Shown: positions 35,013-44,824 of the stretch, piece by piece
Numbering within the stretch: position 1 is the first letter of the stretch
Layout: every line of letters begins with the position of its first letter
Assembly (NCBI GenBank): GCA_963778185.1
Contig: CAVZTF010000002.1
Coordinates: forward strand, 1-64,000
Length of the DNA: 64,000 bases
Direction: 5' to 3'
Source: RPQJ01 sp963778185
Lineage (GTDB): Bacteria > Pseudomonadota > Gammaproteobacteria > Steroidobacterales > Steroidobacteraceae
The notes under the pieces: model-generated
Seen by the model: the letters and a program-made list of their open reading frames with translations, nothing else
Told to the model about the DNA's origin: nothing
The model's database searches: none
Program-made: the position numbers and the translations under genes

Positions 35013-36181
35013 GGCCCGTGGCGCCGCTCGGCCAGCAGCGCGAGGATCGCCTCCGCCGCGCGCGCGCTCGCGTCCCGGCGCAACGCGTGGTGGATCTCGC
35101 CGAACGCCTGGGCGAGCGCCGCGCCGTCGGGCCGCTCGAACTGCTCCAGGACGGCCGGCCCGAGCACCTCGGGACGCACCTGCTCCTGGAAGAATTCCGG
35201 CACCAGCCGGCGGCCGGCGAGCAGGTTCGGTTGCGAGAAGAACTCCGTCTTGACGAGCCCGAGTCCGCGCAGCAGCCAGCTGGTGAGGGGCGCCACGCGA
35301 TAAGCCACGACCATCGGCCGCTTGACGAGCGCGGTTTCGAGCGTCGCCGTGCCGGAAGCGACCAGGACGGCGTCGCTCGCGGCGATGGCCTCCTGCGCGC
35401 GCCCGTCTACGAGCCGCACGTCCACACCGGGCGCAGCATCGACGAGCGAGCGCTCGAACGCCTGCCGCGCGGCCGCGTTGGCCATCGGCGCGATGAACTG
35501 CATGTCGGGTCGCCTCGCGCGCAGCCAGGCGAGTGTCGCGGCGAACGGGGCCCCGAGCCGGGCAACCTCGCCGCGCCGGCTGCCAGGCAACACCGCGAGC
35601 ACGGGTCCGTGCGCCTCGACGCCGAGGGCCGCCCGCGCTTGCGCCGGGTCCGACTCGAAGGGAATGCGATCGGCGAGCGGATGTCCGACGAACACGGCGC
35701 GCACTGCGTGCGCCTCGTAGAACGCGGTCTCGAATGGCAGCACGCAGAGGACGAGGTCCACGGCCTGGCCGATCGTGCGCACGCGGCCCTGGCGCCACGC
35801 CCACACTTGCGGACTCACGTACTGCACCGTCGGGACGCCGCGGCCCTTGAGGGCCGCCGCCACGCGCAGGTTGAACTCCGGGGAATCGATGCCGACGTAG
35901 ACGTCGGGGCGCGCCTCCGCCAGGCGCTGCATGAGCTCGCGCCGCAGCCGCAGCAGCCGCGGCAGGTGCTTCACGATCTCGACGAGCCCCATGACCGCAA
36001 GCGCGTCGGCCGGGTACCACGGCTCGCATCCTGCCTCGGTCATGCGGGGGCCGGCCACCCCGAAGAACCGTGCACCCGGCGCACGCTCGGCGAGCGCGCG
36101 GACCAGCGGGCCGCCGAGGTTGTCGCCCGACGCCTCGCCGGCGACGAGTCCGAACGCGGGACCACTCGTGGCCGCTGGCAA
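35009..36181 (-). CDS. lpxB: Lipid-A-disaccharide synthase
   Basis: The 390-residue GT-B-type glycosyltransferase joins UDP-2,3-diacylglucosamine and lipid X. It shows GLVAGEASGDNLGGPLVRAL at the N-terminus, VGIDSPEFNLRVAAALKGRG, YVSPQVWAWRQGRVRTI, LAVLPGSRRGEVARL and VASGTATLETALVKRPMVVA. It acts after LpxA and LpxD, encoded next upstream. It overlaps rnhB by 4 nt. Confidence 0.96.
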   Translation of the reverse strand: MPAATSGPAFGLVAGEASGDNLGGPLVRALAERAPGARFFGVAGPRMTEAGCEPWYPADALAVMGLVEIVKHLPRLLRLRRELMQRLAEARPDVYVGIDSPEFNLRVAAALKGRGVPTVQYVSPQVWAWRQGRVRTIGQAVDLVLCVLPFETAFYEAHAVRAVFVGHPLADRIPFESDPAQARAALGVEAHGPVLAVLPGSRRGEVARLGAPFAATLAWLRARRPDMQFIAPMANAAARQAFERSLVDAAPGVDVRLVDGRAQEAIAASDAVLVASGTATLETALVKRPMVVAYRVAPLTSWLLRGLGLVKTEFFSQPNLLAGRRLVPEFFQEQVRPEVLGPAVLEQFERPDGAALAQAFGEIHHALRRDASARAAEAILALLAERRHGP

Positions 36182-36194
36182 CGGGTGCGCCTCT

Positions 36195-36974
36195 TCAGCG
36201 CACGATGCTGCGCGTGGACAGCGGCAGGAACTCCACCAGCGGCAGGATCTCCGGCTGTTCCTTCGCGATCGCCTCGAGCTGCGCCTGCGCGTCGTTGAGC
36301 TTCAGGCCCGAGCGGTAGAGCAGGCGGAATGCATTGCGGATGTTGCGGATCTGCTCCGGCGAGAAGCCGCGGCGCTTGAGCCCCTCGGAGTTCACGCTGT
36401 GGGCCGCCGCCGGCTGGCCCACGGCCATGACGAACGGCGGCACGTCGCGCGTCACCGCGGCGTTGTTCGCAATGAAAGCATGCGCGCCCACCTTGCAGAA
36501 CTGGTGGATGGCCGAGAGCCCGCCCATGATCACCCAGTCGCCGAGCTGCACGTGGCCACCCAGCGTCGCGTTGTTGGCGAGCACGCACTGATTGCCGAGG
36601 TTGCAGTCGTGCGCCACGTGGGAATAGGCCATCAACAGGTTGTCGCTGCCGATGCGCGTCACGCCCTCGTCCCTGGTCGTGCCGCGGTTGAGCGTGACGC
36701 ACTCGCGGATGACGTTGCGGTCGCCGATCTCGAGGCGCGTGGGCTCGCCCTTGTACTTCTTGTCCTGCGGCGCGTCGCCGACCGAGGCGAACTGGAAGAT
36801 GCGGTTGTCGGCGCCGATGCGCGTCGGGCCGTTGATCACGACGTGCGGGCCCACCCAGGTTTTCGGCCCGATCTCGACGCCAGCGCCGATGACCGTGTAT
36901 GCGCCGACCTCGACGCCCTCCGCCAGCCGCGCGTCGGGCGCGACCACGGCCGTCGGGTGTATGGACCCTGACAT
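36195..36974 (-). CDS. lpxA: UDP-N-acetylglucosamine O-acyltransferase
   Basis: The 259-residue left-handed beta-helix acyltransferase performs the first step of lipid A synthesis. Hexapeptide repeats run from residue 1 to about 190 (IHPTAVVAPDARLAEGVEVG; VGPHVVINGPTRIG), with the catalytic histidine region in MAYSHVAHDCNLGNQCVLAN and the GGLSAIHQFCKVGAHAFIAN block. A helical C-terminal domain follows (KRRGFSPEQIRNIRNAFRLL). It lies 13 nt before lpxB and 32 nt after fabZ. Confidence 0.96.
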   Translation of the reverse strand: MSGSIHPTAVVAPDARLAEGVEVGAYTVIGAGVEIGPKTWVGPHVVINGPTRIGADNRIFQFASVGDAPQDKKYKGEPTRLEIGDRNVIRECVTLNRGTTRDEGVTRIGSDNLLMAYSHVAHDCNLGNQCVLANNATLGGHVQLGDWVIMGGLSAIHQFCKVGAHAFIANNAAVTRDVPPFVMAVGQPAAAHSVNSEGLKRRGFSPEQIRNIRNAFRLLYRSGLKLNDAQAQLEAIAKEQPEILPLVEFLPLSTRSIVR

Positions 36975-37006
36975 CGCAACCTACCTCCCTGCTGCCATCC
37001 GGCTGC

Positions 37007-37453
37007 TCAGCCGGGCATCACCATCATTTCCGCCGAAGAGACTTCCTCGCCCGCCACCTCGGCGACCGTGGCGAACTTCCAGATCGTGCGGATCCTGCGC
37101 TCGAGCCTGACCGTGAGCAACAGCTGGTCGCCGGGCACCACGGGGCGACGGAAGCGCGCCTTGTCGATGCCGGCGAAGTAGAAACGCACGTTCTCATCCG
37201 GGTAGACGCCGGCGGTGACGAACGCGAGGATTCCGGCCGACTGCGCCATGGCCTCGAGGATCAGCACGCCCGGCATCACCGGGCGACCGGGAAAGTGCCC
37301 CGTGAAGTACTCCTCGTTGGCGGTCACGTTCTTGATCGCCACCAGGCGCTCGCCCGGCACGCATTCGAGCACGCGATCCACCAGCAGGAACGGATAACGG
37401 TGCGGCAGGCGCCGCATCACCTCGTCGATGCCGAAGCCGCCGTTCTCACTCAT
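37007..37453 (-). CDS. fabZ: 3-hydroxyacyl-ACP dehydratase FabZ
   Basis: The 148-residue hot-dog-fold dehydratase acts in fatty-acid elongation. Active-site residues are visible as H53 in EYFTGHFPGRPVMPGVL and E67 in LILEAMAQSAG, with the N-terminal RRLPHRYPFLLVDRVLE motif. ATG 37453 lies within the last codons of lpxD (8-nt overlap). It shares the 3-hydroxyacyl-ACP pool with LpxA and LpxD beside it. Confidence 0.96.
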   Translation of the reverse strand: MSENGGFGIDEVMRRLPHRYPFLLVDRVLECVPGERLVAIKNVTANEEYFTGHFPGRPVMPGVLILEAMAQSAGILAFVTAGVYPDENVRFYFAGIDKARFRRPVVPGDQLLLTVRLERRIRTIWKFATVAEVAGEEVSSAEMMVMPG

Positions 37454-38486
37454 CGTCGCCACCCTGCTCCTTCGCCCTCGATGCCCCCTCGAGCCGTCGC
37501 ACGCGGTCCACGAGTTCGTCGAGCCTGCGGAAACGCGCCGCGTTGCGCCTGAACACCCGCGCATCGTCCATCGGCAGCTTTCCCGAGTACAGACCCGGCT
37601 GCGTGATGGAACTCGACACCAGCGTCTTGGCGGTCAGCGCCACGTCGTCGCAGATCTCGATGTGACCGACAATGCCGACCATGCCGCCGAGCATGCAGCG
37701 GCGGCCGATGACGGCGCTGCCGGCCACGCCGACAAAGGCGGCGATGACCGTGTGCGCGCCGACCCTGACGTTATGTCCGATCTGCACGAGGTTGTCGATC
37801 TTGACGCCGTCCTCGACCACGGTGTCGCCGATCGCGCCCCGATCGATGGCGCTGTTCGCGCCGATCTCGACGTCGTCCCCGATCACCACTGAGCCGACCT
37901 GCGGAACCTTGACGTGGACCCCGCCATCCGGGGCATGGCCGAAACCGTCCGCGCCGATCACGGCGCCCGGGTGCAGGATGCAGCGGCTGCCGATGCGCAC
38001 GCCGGCGCACAGCGTGACGTTCGCCGCCAGGCGGCTGTCCGGGCCCACGGTCGCACCCTCGAGCACCCGCGATCCCGGACCGATGTATGCGCGCGCCCCG
38101 ACGTGCGCACCAGGCGCCACCCAGGCATGCGCGCCGATCCAGGCTGTGGGATCGACCTCGGCCCCCGCTTCCACGACCGCAGTCGCGTGTCGTCCACCGG
38201 GGAACGCCGGCACCGGGTACAACCACTGGGCGATGCGTGCGTAGGTCGCGTAGGGATTTCGGGCAACGAGCGCCGCAACCGGGCAGGCGTCCGCATCCTC
38301 CGCGGCCAGCACCACGACCGAGGCACGCGTCGTCGCAAGCTGGCGGCGGTAGCGCGGATTCGCGAGGAACGTGACCGATCCGCCGGTGGCGTCCGAAATC
38401 GGGGCGACCCGCTCGATGAGGGTACCCGGGTCGCCGCGCAGCTCGCAGCCGAACCGGACGGCCAGGTCGGCGAGCCGTACCGGCAT
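37446..38486 (-). CDS. lpxD: UDP-3-O-acylglucosamine N-acyltransferase
   Basis: The 346-residue acyltransferase has an N-terminal uridine-binding domain (residues 1-100, VTFLANPRYRRQLATTRAS) and a left-handed beta-helix of hexapeptide repeats (WIGAHAWVAPGAHVGARAYI onwards). The catalytic histidine lies in VIGADGFGHAPDGG, with KIDNLVQIGHNVRVG after it. The start at 38486 (MPVRLADLAVRFG) leaves 22 nt to skp. It is the third enzyme of the lipid A pathway in this cluster. Confidence 0.96.
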   Translation of the reverse strand: MPVRLADLAVRFGCELRGDPGTLIERVAPISDATGGSVTFLANPRYRRQLATTRASVVVLAAEDADACPVAALVARNPYATYARIAQWLYPVPAFPGGRHATAVVEAGAEVDPTAWIGAHAWVAPGAHVGARAYIGPGSRVLEGATVGPDSRLAANVTLCAGVRIGSRCILHPGAVIGADGFGHAPDGGVHVKVPQVGSVVIGDDVEIGANSAIDRGAIGDTVVEDGVKIDNLVQIGHNVRVGAHTVIAAFVGVAGSAVIGRRCMLGGMVGIVGHIEICDDVALTAKTLVSSSITQPGLYSGKLPMDDARVFRRNAARFRRLDELVDRVRRLEGASRAKEQGGDDE

Positions 38487-38508
38487 GTCGGCTCGGCCCG
38501 CGACCGGC

Positions 38509-39036
38509 TCAGGGCTTGGCGGGCGCCGCGCCCTTGCGCGACAGGGCGGCGAGCACCTGGTTGGTGATGTCCACCGACGGGCTCGCGTAGAGGGCGTCCG
38601 CCACCACGACGTCGAGCCCGGATGTCTTCGCGTAGGCCTGGACTTCCTGCAGCACACTGCGCTGCAGCTGGCCAAGCGCCTCGTTGCGGCGCACGTTCAG
38701 GTCCTCGAGGAACTCGTTCTGCTTGCGGGCGAGTTCGCGCTGGCCGTCGCGCAGCGCCTTCTCCGCGTTGCGTCGCTCGGCCTCGGCCATGACGGCCCCG
38801 TCCTTCTGCAGCTTGTCCTCGCGGGCCTTGAGGTCCTTCTGCTGGTTCTCGAGCTCCCGCCGACGGGAGGCGAACTCGTTCTCCAGGGCCTGCGAGGCCG
38901 CCTGGGCCTGCGGCGACTCCTGCAGCAGGCGCGCGACGTTCACCACGCCCACCTTGGCCTGGGCCTGGGCCTGGGCCAGCGGCAGCACGCCGGCGGCGAT
39001 CGTCACGAGTGCGAGGGTCACGGTCTTGATGCGCAT
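38509..39036 (-). CDS. skp: Periplasmic chaperone Skp/OmpH
   Basis: The 175-residue protein has a signal peptide (1 to about 26, VTLALVTIAAGVLPLAQAQA) and a mature part dominated by the long helical hairpin that forms the Skp tentacles (heptad pattern about 50-135, ENEFASRRRELENQQKDLK). KVGVVNVARLLQESPQAQAA and DVVVADALYASPSVDITNQV at its two ends form the body. It escorts outer-membrane proteins to the Bam complex. It follows bamA by 13 nt. Confidence 0.93.
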   Translation of the reverse strand: MRIKTVTLALVTIAAGVLPLAQAQAQAKVGVVNVARLLQESPQAQAASQALENEFASRRRELENQQKDLKAREDKLQKDGAVMAEAERRNAEKALRDGQRELARKQNEFLEDLNVRRNEALGQLQRSVLQEVQAYAKTSGLDVVVADALYASPSVDITNQVLAALSRKGAAPAKP

Positions 39037-39049
39037 GGAATGCAATACC

Positions 39050-41458
39050 TCAGAAAGCCTGTCCGATGGAGAACTGGAAGCCCTCGGTCTCGTCGCCGTA
39101 CTCGATCGTGGTGCCCTTCTCGTCGTTGAGGGGCAACGCGTAGCTGAACCGGAAGACGCCGAGCGGTGCGAGCCACTGGACCGCGAGGCCGGTCGAATAG
39201 CGTAGTTTATCAAACGCGAACTCGTAATCCACGGGCGTGACGCCGTCCTTGCCGACGAAATCGACGCCGTCGGTCGAGAAAACGTTGCCGATGTCGAAAA
39301 ACGCGCTGAAGCGCGCCGTATTCCGCCACTTCTCCGGCATCGGCAGCAGCAGTTCGATCTGGCTCGCGACCTTCAGGTTGCCGCCGTAGGGGTTGCCGAA
39401 GGAGTCCTTCGGGCCGAGCCGGCTCTCGCGGTAGCCACGCACCGAGTCCGGGCCGCCGGCGAAGAACTGCCGGTAGGGCGGGATGGAGGTGGTGTCGCCG
39501 AGCGCCATGCCGTAGCCGAGCTCGGTGTTAATCATGAGCGTGAACCAGCGCGACATCGGCAGGAATTGCAGGTAGTCGTAATTGAGGGTCACGAACTCGA
39601 CGTCGCTGCCCGGCAGGGTGTAGCCGAGGTTCACGCGGTGGCGCGCGCCTCGGTCGGCGAAGATCGCCCGGTTGCGCGAGTCGAACCCCCAGCCGAGCGA
39701 CAGCTCGAAGGTGTCGAACTTCGTGCCGTAGAAGGTGTAGGTGACCGGCGGCACGCCGGAGCTGAGGGTCTCCGTGTAGGTGTTGCCGTTGTTCTGCACC
39801 CATTCCAGGGCCTCGCGCGCGCTCGAATTCGGGTCGGTGAAGAGGTCCGAGCGCTGCAGTGCGAGCCCGCTGCGCAGCGACTGGAACTCGGAAATCGGCC
39901 AGCCGTAGTCGACCGCGAGCGTGCCGGTTTCGGTCTCGAAGTCGGATGCGGAGCTGGTGAACTGGCTCAAGCTGCGGTAGGTGGCCGAGAGCGTTCGCGA
40001 AACGCCGTCGATGGTCGTGTACGGATCGGTGTGCGAAAGGCTGAAGATCTTGCTGTACTGGCCGCCGTTCAGCTCGGCCGCGACGCGGTTGCCCGAGCCC
40101 ATGAAGTTGCTGTGGACGAAGCTGCCGTTCAGCAGCACCGACTGGGACTCGGAGTAGCCGATGCCGCCGCTGAACTGGCCGGGCAGTCCCTCCTTGATCT
40201 CGAAGTCGACGTCGACGAGGTCGGGCGTGCCCGGCACCGGCGTGGTCTCGACCTCGACCTTCTCGATGTAGGGCAGCCGCTGCAGGCGCTGCTTGGAGCG
40301 CTCCACCGCGGAATTCGACAGGTACCCGCCCTCCATCTGGCGCATCTCGCGGCGCAGCACGTCGTCGTTGATGCTGGTCGTGCCGTTGAAGTTGATGCGG
40401 CGGACGTAGGCGCGGTTGCCGGGATCGACCAGGAAGGTGAGCGAGATTTCCTTGGTCTCCTGGTTCACCTGCGGCACCGGGTCGATCTTGGCGAACGCGT
40501 AGCCGTCGACGCCGAGCCGCAGGGCCATGAGCTCGGTGGTGTTGGTGACCATCTTGCGCGAGTAGACGTCGCCGCGCCGCACCTGGACGAGGCCGCGCAG
40601 GTCTTCCTCCGGCACGACGAGGTTGCCGGCGATCTTCACCTCCGAGACGCGGTAGACCTCGCCTTCCTTGACGTTCATCGTGATGAACATGTCCTGCTTG
40701 TCGGGCGAGATCGCGACCTGCGTGGAGTCGACGTCGAAGTTCGCGTAGCCGCGGTCGAGGTACCAGGAGCGCAGCTTCTCGATGTCGCCCGACAGTTCCT
40801 CGCGCGAGTAGCGGTCGTCCTGGCGGTACCACGACAGCCAGTTCGGCGTGCGCAGCTTGAGCTGGCCGAGCAGCTCCTCGTCGTCGAAGGCCTCGTTGCC
40901 GACGACGTTGATCTGGCGGATCTTCGAGCGCTTGCCCTCGGCGATCTCGATCGCGATGCGGACGCGGTTGTCCGGCACCTCGTCCACCTTGGTGGTGACC
41001 CGCACGCCGTACTTGCCGCGCGAGTAGTACTGGTCGGTGAGGAAGCGCTCGACCTCGTCGAGGGTCGACTGGTTGAAGGTCTTGCCGCGCGAGAGCCCGA
41101 CGTTGCGCAGGGACTTCTCGAGGTCCTCGGTCTTGATGTCCTTGTTGCCCTCGATCGTGAAGCTCTCGATGGACGGGCGTTCCTGCACCACGATCAGCAG
41201 CGTGCCGCCGTCGCGGCGCAGCTCGACGTCGCGGAAGAACCCGGTGGCGTACAGCGCCTGCAGGGACTCCTCGATGCGGCGCTGATCGAGCCGGTCGCCG
41301 ATATTGACCGGCAGGTAGTTGAAGACCGTGCCTTCGCTGATGCGCTGCAGGCCCTCGATCCTGATGTCGCCGACGGTGAACTCGCCGGCGCCGACCTGGG
41401 CGAGCACGGCGGGTACGGCGAGCAGGGCCGGAATCGCGGCCATCAGTTTCAATCGCAT
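39050..41458 (-). CDS. bamA: Outer-membrane protein assembly factor BamA
   Basis: The 802-residue Omp85 protein has a signal peptide (1 to about 20) and five POTRA domains (about 21-420; the first begins FTVGDIRIEGLQRISEGTVF). The 16-stranded barrel contains the conserved L6 motif SVRGYRESRLGPKDSFGNP and ends in the aromatic EGFQFSIGQAF. The start MRLKLMAAIPALL at 41458 lies 8 nt after rseP; the open frame before it is shadow. It inserts barrel proteins such as the TonB receptor and the porin encoded in this window. Confidence 0.97.
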   Translation of the reverse strand: MRLKLMAAIPALLAVPAVLAQVGAGEFTVGDIRIEGLQRISEGTVFNYLPVNIGDRLDQRRIEESLQALYATGFFRDVELRRDGGTLLIVVQERPSIESFTIEGNKDIKTEDLEKSLRNVGLSRGKTFNQSTLDEVERFLTDQYYSRGKYGVRVTTKVDEVPDNRVRIAIEIAEGKRSKIRQINVVGNEAFDDEELLGQLKLRTPNWLSWYRQDDRYSREELSGDIEKLRSWYLDRGYANFDVDSTQVAISPDKQDMFITMNVKEGEVYRVSEVKIAGNLVVPEEDLRGLVQVRRGDVYSRKMVTNTTELMALRLGVDGYAFAKIDPVPQVNQETKEISLTFLVDPGNRAYVRRINFNGTTSINDDVLRREMRQMEGGYLSNSAVERSKQRLQRLPYIEKVEVETTPVPGTPDLVDVDFEIKEGLPGQFSGGIGYSESQSVLLNGSFVHSNFMGSGNRVAAELNGGQYSKIFSLSHTDPYTTIDGVSRTLSATYRSLSQFTSSASDFETETGTLAVDYGWPISEFQSLRSGLALQRSDLFTDPNSSAREALEWVQNNGNTYTETLSSGVPPVTYTFYGTKFDTFELSLGWGFDSRNRAIFADRGARHRVNLGYTLPGSDVEFVTLNYDYLQFLPMSRWFTLMINTELGYGMALGDTTSIPPYRQFFAGGPDSVRGYRESRLGPKDSFGNPYGGNLKVASQIELLLPMPEKWRNTARFSAFFDIGNVFSTDGVDFVGKDGVTPVDYEFAFDKLRYSTGLAVQWLAPLGVFRFSYALPLNDEKGTTIEYGDETEGFQFSIGQAF

Positions 41459-41466
41459 GGAATGGC

Positions 41467-42828
41467 TCAGCTGAACAACCGCGACAGGTCGTTGTAGAAG
41501 GCGAAACTCATGAGCACCAGCAGCAGCAGCAGTCCGACCTGCTGGCCCACGGCCTGCGCGCGCTCGGACAGCGGGCTGCCCTTGGCGAGCTCGGCGAGCT
41601 GGTAGACGATCTGGCCGCCGTCGAGGATCGGGATGGGCAGGAGGTTCAGCACGAACAGGCTCACGCTCACGATGGCCAGGAACGACAGGAACGCAAGTAT
41701 GCCCTGTCGCGCGGAGAAACCGGCGTATTCCGCGATGTTGATCGGGCCGCTCAGGTTCTTGACGGACACGTCGCCGGTGGCGACGTTCCACAGCATGCGC
41801 ACGGTGAGCGCCGACATGTCCCAGGTCTTCGTCGTGGCGTGGCCGAGCGCGACGAACACCCCGTAGCGCTCGCGGGCACGCATCTCCACAGGGATGGGCG
41901 TGCCCGCGTCGGGCTGCACGCCGATGCGGCCGACCATCCGTTCGCCTTCGCGCTGCGCCTCGACTTCGACCGGCACCTCGAGGCGCTGGCCCGCGCGCTC
42001 CAGCGAGAAGACGAGCGTGCGCCCGGCATTGGGTTGCACGAGGCTCACGAGCTCGGGGAAATCCGCCACCGGCTCGCCGTCGACGGCGAGCAGCTGATCA
42101 CCCTCGCGGAGTCCCGCACGCTCGGCCGGGCTGTCCGGCAGGATCTTGCCGACCCGCGCGGGCACCACCGGGTACCAGAAATCGAATCCCAGGCCCGGCA
42201 GCAGGGCGCCCGGCTCGGTGAGCGCGCGCGTGTCACCGTCGATGCTCAGGGCGGCCTCGCGTTCCGCTCCACCCTCCCCGCGCAGGCGCACGGCGATCGG
42301 ACCTCCTCCCATCAGCTGGTCCAGGATCGCAAGGACCGCCGTCTCGCGCGTCGGCGTCTCGCGCGTGCCGACGGCCACGATCTCGTCGCCCGGGCCGATT
42401 CCGGCCCGCGCGGCGACCGAGCCCTCCGCGACTTCGCCGATCACCGGCTTCAGCGCCGGCACGCCCGCCACGAACAACACCCAGTAGGCGGCCACCGCGA
42501 AGAGGAAATTGGCGCAGGGGCCCGCGAGCAGAACCAGGATGCGCTGCCACACCGGCTTGCGGTTGTAGGCCTCGGCGACCTGCTCGGAGGCCACCGGCCC
42601 CTCGCGCTCGTCGAGCAGCTTGACGTAGCCGCCGAGCGGGATGGCGGCGATCACGTATTCGGTGCCGTCCGCGCCGACCCTGCTCCACAGCGGCCGGCCG
42701 AAGCCGATCGAGAAGCGCAGCACGCGGATGCCGACCCGCCGGGCCATCCAGAAATGACCGTATTCGTGCACGGCGACCAGCACGCCGATCGCGACGATGA
42801 ACGCCAGCAAATAGCTCAGTATCGTCAT
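41467..42828 (-). CDS. rseP: Intramembrane zinc metalloprotease RseP
   Basis: The 453-residue site-2 protease has the active site VAVHEYGHFWMARR in the first membrane span (H21, E22, H25) and the distal LLPIPILDGGQ ligand motif. Two PDZ domains lie between (about 115-200 and 215-300; ILPDSPAERAGLREGDQLL). Four membrane segments are visible. It cleaves anti-sigma factor in the envelope-stress cascade. It overlaps the dxr stop (ATGA). Confidence 0.95.
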   Translation of the reverse strand: MTILSYLLAFIVAIGVLVAVHEYGHFWMARRVGIRVLRFSIGFGRPLWSRVGADGTEYVIAAIPLGGYVKLLDEREGPVASEQVAEAYNRKPVWQRILVLLAGPCANFLFAVAAYWVLFVAGVPALKPVIGEVAEGSVAARAGIGPGDEIVAVGTRETPTRETAVLAILDQLMGGGPIAVRLRGEGGAEREAALSIDGDTRALTEPGALLPGLGFDFWYPVVPARVGKILPDSPAERAGLREGDQLLAVDGEPVADFPELVSLVQPNAGRTLVFSLERAGQRLEVPVEVEAQREGERMVGRIGVQPDAGTPIPVEMRARERYGVFVALGHATTKTWDMSALTVRMLWNVATGDVSVKNLSGPINIAEYAGFSARQGILAFLSFLAIVSVSLFVLNLLPIPILDGGQIVYQLAELAKGSPLSERAQAVGQQVGLLLLLVLMSFAFYNDLSRLFS

Positions 42829-44015
42829 GCCCCTGCCCTGGCCGCATCGGCCAGCATCGAGTCCGCCATACCACGCGCCCAGCGATCGGCCTCGAGCACG
42901 TCCGGCAGTGCTTCGACCGCCCGGTTCCCGTGCCGGTCGAGCACCGCTCCGATGAGCTCCGGGATGCCGAGGAAGCCCAGCCGCCCGGCGAGAAACGCCG
43001 CCACCGCCACCTCGTTGGCGGCATTCAGCACCGCCGGCGCGGTGCCACCCGCCTCCGCCGCGGCGCGCGCGAGGCCCAGGGCGGGGAAGCGCTGCAAGTC
43101 CGGCGCCTCGAAATCGAGCCGCGCTGCGGCCATCAGGTCGAGCGATTCTACACCGGAGGGGATGCGCTCCGGCCAACCGAGGGCGTGAGCGATGGGAGTG
43201 CGCATGTCCGGGTTGCCAAGCTGGGCGAGGATCGAGCCGTCCACGTACTCCACCATCGAATGAACGATGCTCTGCGGATGTACGACCACCTCTACCGCCG
43301 CGGGTTCCATGCCGAACAGCAGGCAGGCCTCGATCAGCTCGAGGCCCTTGTTCATGAGCGTCGCCGAATCGACGGAGATCTTCCGCCCCATCACCCAGCG
43401 CGGGTGGGCGCAGGCCTCGTCCGGCGTGACCCGGGCCAGCAGCTCGCGCGACGTGCGCAGGAACGGGCCGCCCGAAGCCGTGAGCAGCACTCGCCGGACG
43501 CCCTGCCCACGGCGGCCGGTCTCCACGCCGGCGGGCATGCACTGGAAGATCGCGTTGTGCTCGCTGTCGATCGGAATGAGGGTCGCCCCGCCCTGCCGCG
43601 CCGCGTCCACCAGCAGCGCTCCTGCCACTACCAGGGACTCCTTGTTCGCGAGCAGCACGCGCTTGCCGGCGCGGGCGGCGGCCAGGGTCGACGGCAGCCC
43701 GGCGGCCCCGACGATGGCGGCCATCACCGCATCGACGTCGGCGCTCGCCGCGACCGCAGTCAGCGCCTCCTCGCCGGACGCGACCTCCGTATTCACTCCC
43801 TTCGCAGCCAGTCCCGCGGCGAGTGCGCGGGCAGCCGCCGGGTCATGCATGACCGCGAACCGCGGCCGGTGACGCAAGCACTGCTCCAGCAGGCGCCCAT
43901 GGTTCGAGCTGGCCGCGAGCGCCGTGACCTCGAAGCGGTCCGGGTGGCGTCCGAGCACGTCGAGCGTGCTCGCGCCGATGCTGCCGGTGCTGCCGAAAAC
44001 CGCGACCCGCATCAT
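42825..44015 (-). CDS. dxr: 1-deoxy-D-xylulose 5-phosphate reductoisomerase
   Basis: The 396-residue MEP-pathway enzyme uses NADPH (VAVFGSTGSIGASTLDVLGR near the N-terminus, LLANKESLVVAG) and a divalent metal (LIPIDSEHNAIFQCM; RKISVDSATLMNKGLELIEA). LTASGGPFLRTSRELL is the flexible loop. Two adjacent ATGs (44015 and 44012) overlap the cdsA stop; the first is used here. IspD and IspF of the same pathway are encoded 20 kb away. Confidence 0.96.
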   Translation of the reverse strand: MMRVAVFGSTGSIGASTLDVLGRHPDRFEVTALAASSNHGRLLEQCLRHRPRFAVMHDPAAARALAAGLAAKGVNTEVASGEEALTAVAASADVDAVMAAIVGAAGLPSTLAAARAGKRVLLANKESLVVAGALLVDAARQGGATLIPIDSEHNAIFQCMPAGVETGRRGQGVRRVLLTASGGPFLRTSRELLARVTPDEACAHPRWVMGRKISVDSATLMNKGLELIEACLLFGMEPAAVEVVVHPQSIVHSMVEYVDGSILAQLGNPDMRTPIAHALGWPERIPSGVESLDLMAAARLDFEAPDLQRFPALGLARAAAEAGGTAPAVLNAANEVAVAAFLAGRLGFLGIPELIGAVLDRHGNRAVEALPDVLEADRWARGMADSMLADAARAGA

Positions 44016-44824
44016 CGGGCGACCCCGAGCAGGTGCAGGCCGAGGAGGAACACCGGCCCGGCCGCCGTCAGGCTGTCGACTCGATCGAGCACCCCGCCGT
44101 GGCCCGGCAACAGGTTGCCGCTGTCCTTCAATCCCGCGCGCCGCTTGAACTGGCTCTCGAACAGGTCGCCCACCACCGAGACGAGCGCGACCACCAGGCA
44201 CACGGCGACCCAGGGCAGCCGGGGCTGCTCGAAGAGCCCTGCGCCGAGCAACGCCGCCGCCGCCGCGCCGAACATGCCGGCCGCGAAGCCCTCCCAGGTC
44301 TTGCCCGGGCTCACCCGCGGCGCGAGCTTGTGGCGGCCGAAGCGGCGGCCGCCGAAATAAGCGCCGACGTCCGCCGCAGCGATCAGCACCAGGAGGTAGA
44401 GCAGCAGCAACTGCCCGTGCGGCTGGATCAGCGCGATTCGTGCGAGGCCGACGGCGGCGGGCACCAGCACCGCGAAACCGACGGCGACCGCGGCAGCTCG
44501 CCCGCCCCGCCCGGCGGCGAACGCGAGCCACAGGAACGCCGCGAGCCACCCAAGCGCGGCGGCCCACAGGAACGTCACGAGCGTCACCGCATCGGAGGTG
44601 AACCATCCGGCAATCGCGATGCCGGCGGCAATGGCAAGCACGTAGGCGGCGCGCTGCGCCGGTCCCGACCAGCCGCAGAAACCGGCCCACTCCCAGGCGC
44701 CGGCCAGCATCGCGAGCACGACGGCGGCCGCCGCCGCCGCGGGCGGCAGCCAGAACAGCACCGCAAGGACCACGGCGGCGAGCAGCAGCGCCGTGAAAAT
44801 GCGCTCGCGCAGGCCGCTAGACAC
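44012..44824 (-). CDS. cdsA: Phosphatidate cytidylyltransferase
   Basis: The 270-residue inner-membrane enzyme makes CDP-diacylglycerol for phospholipid synthesis. It has about eight hydrophobic segments, and the C-terminal family signature FKRRAGLKDSGNLLPGHGGV-LDRVDS. RVSPGKTWEGFAAGMFG precedes it. It overlaps uppS by 8 nt upstream and dxr by 4 nt downstream. Confidence 0.95.
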   Translation of the reverse strand: MSSGLRERIFTALLLAAVVLAVLFWLPPAAAAAAVVLAMLAGAWEWAGFCGWSGPAQRAAYVLAIAAGIAIAGWFTSDAVTLVTFLWAAALGWLAAFLWLAFAAGRGGRAAAVAVGFAVLVPAAVGLARIALIQPHGQLLLLYLLVLIAAADVGAYFGGRRFGRHKLAPRVSPGKTWEGFAAGMFGAAAAALLGAGLFEQPRLPWVAVCLVVALVSVVGDLFESQFKRRAGLKDSGNLLPGHGGVLDRVDSLTAAGPVFLLGLHLLGVAR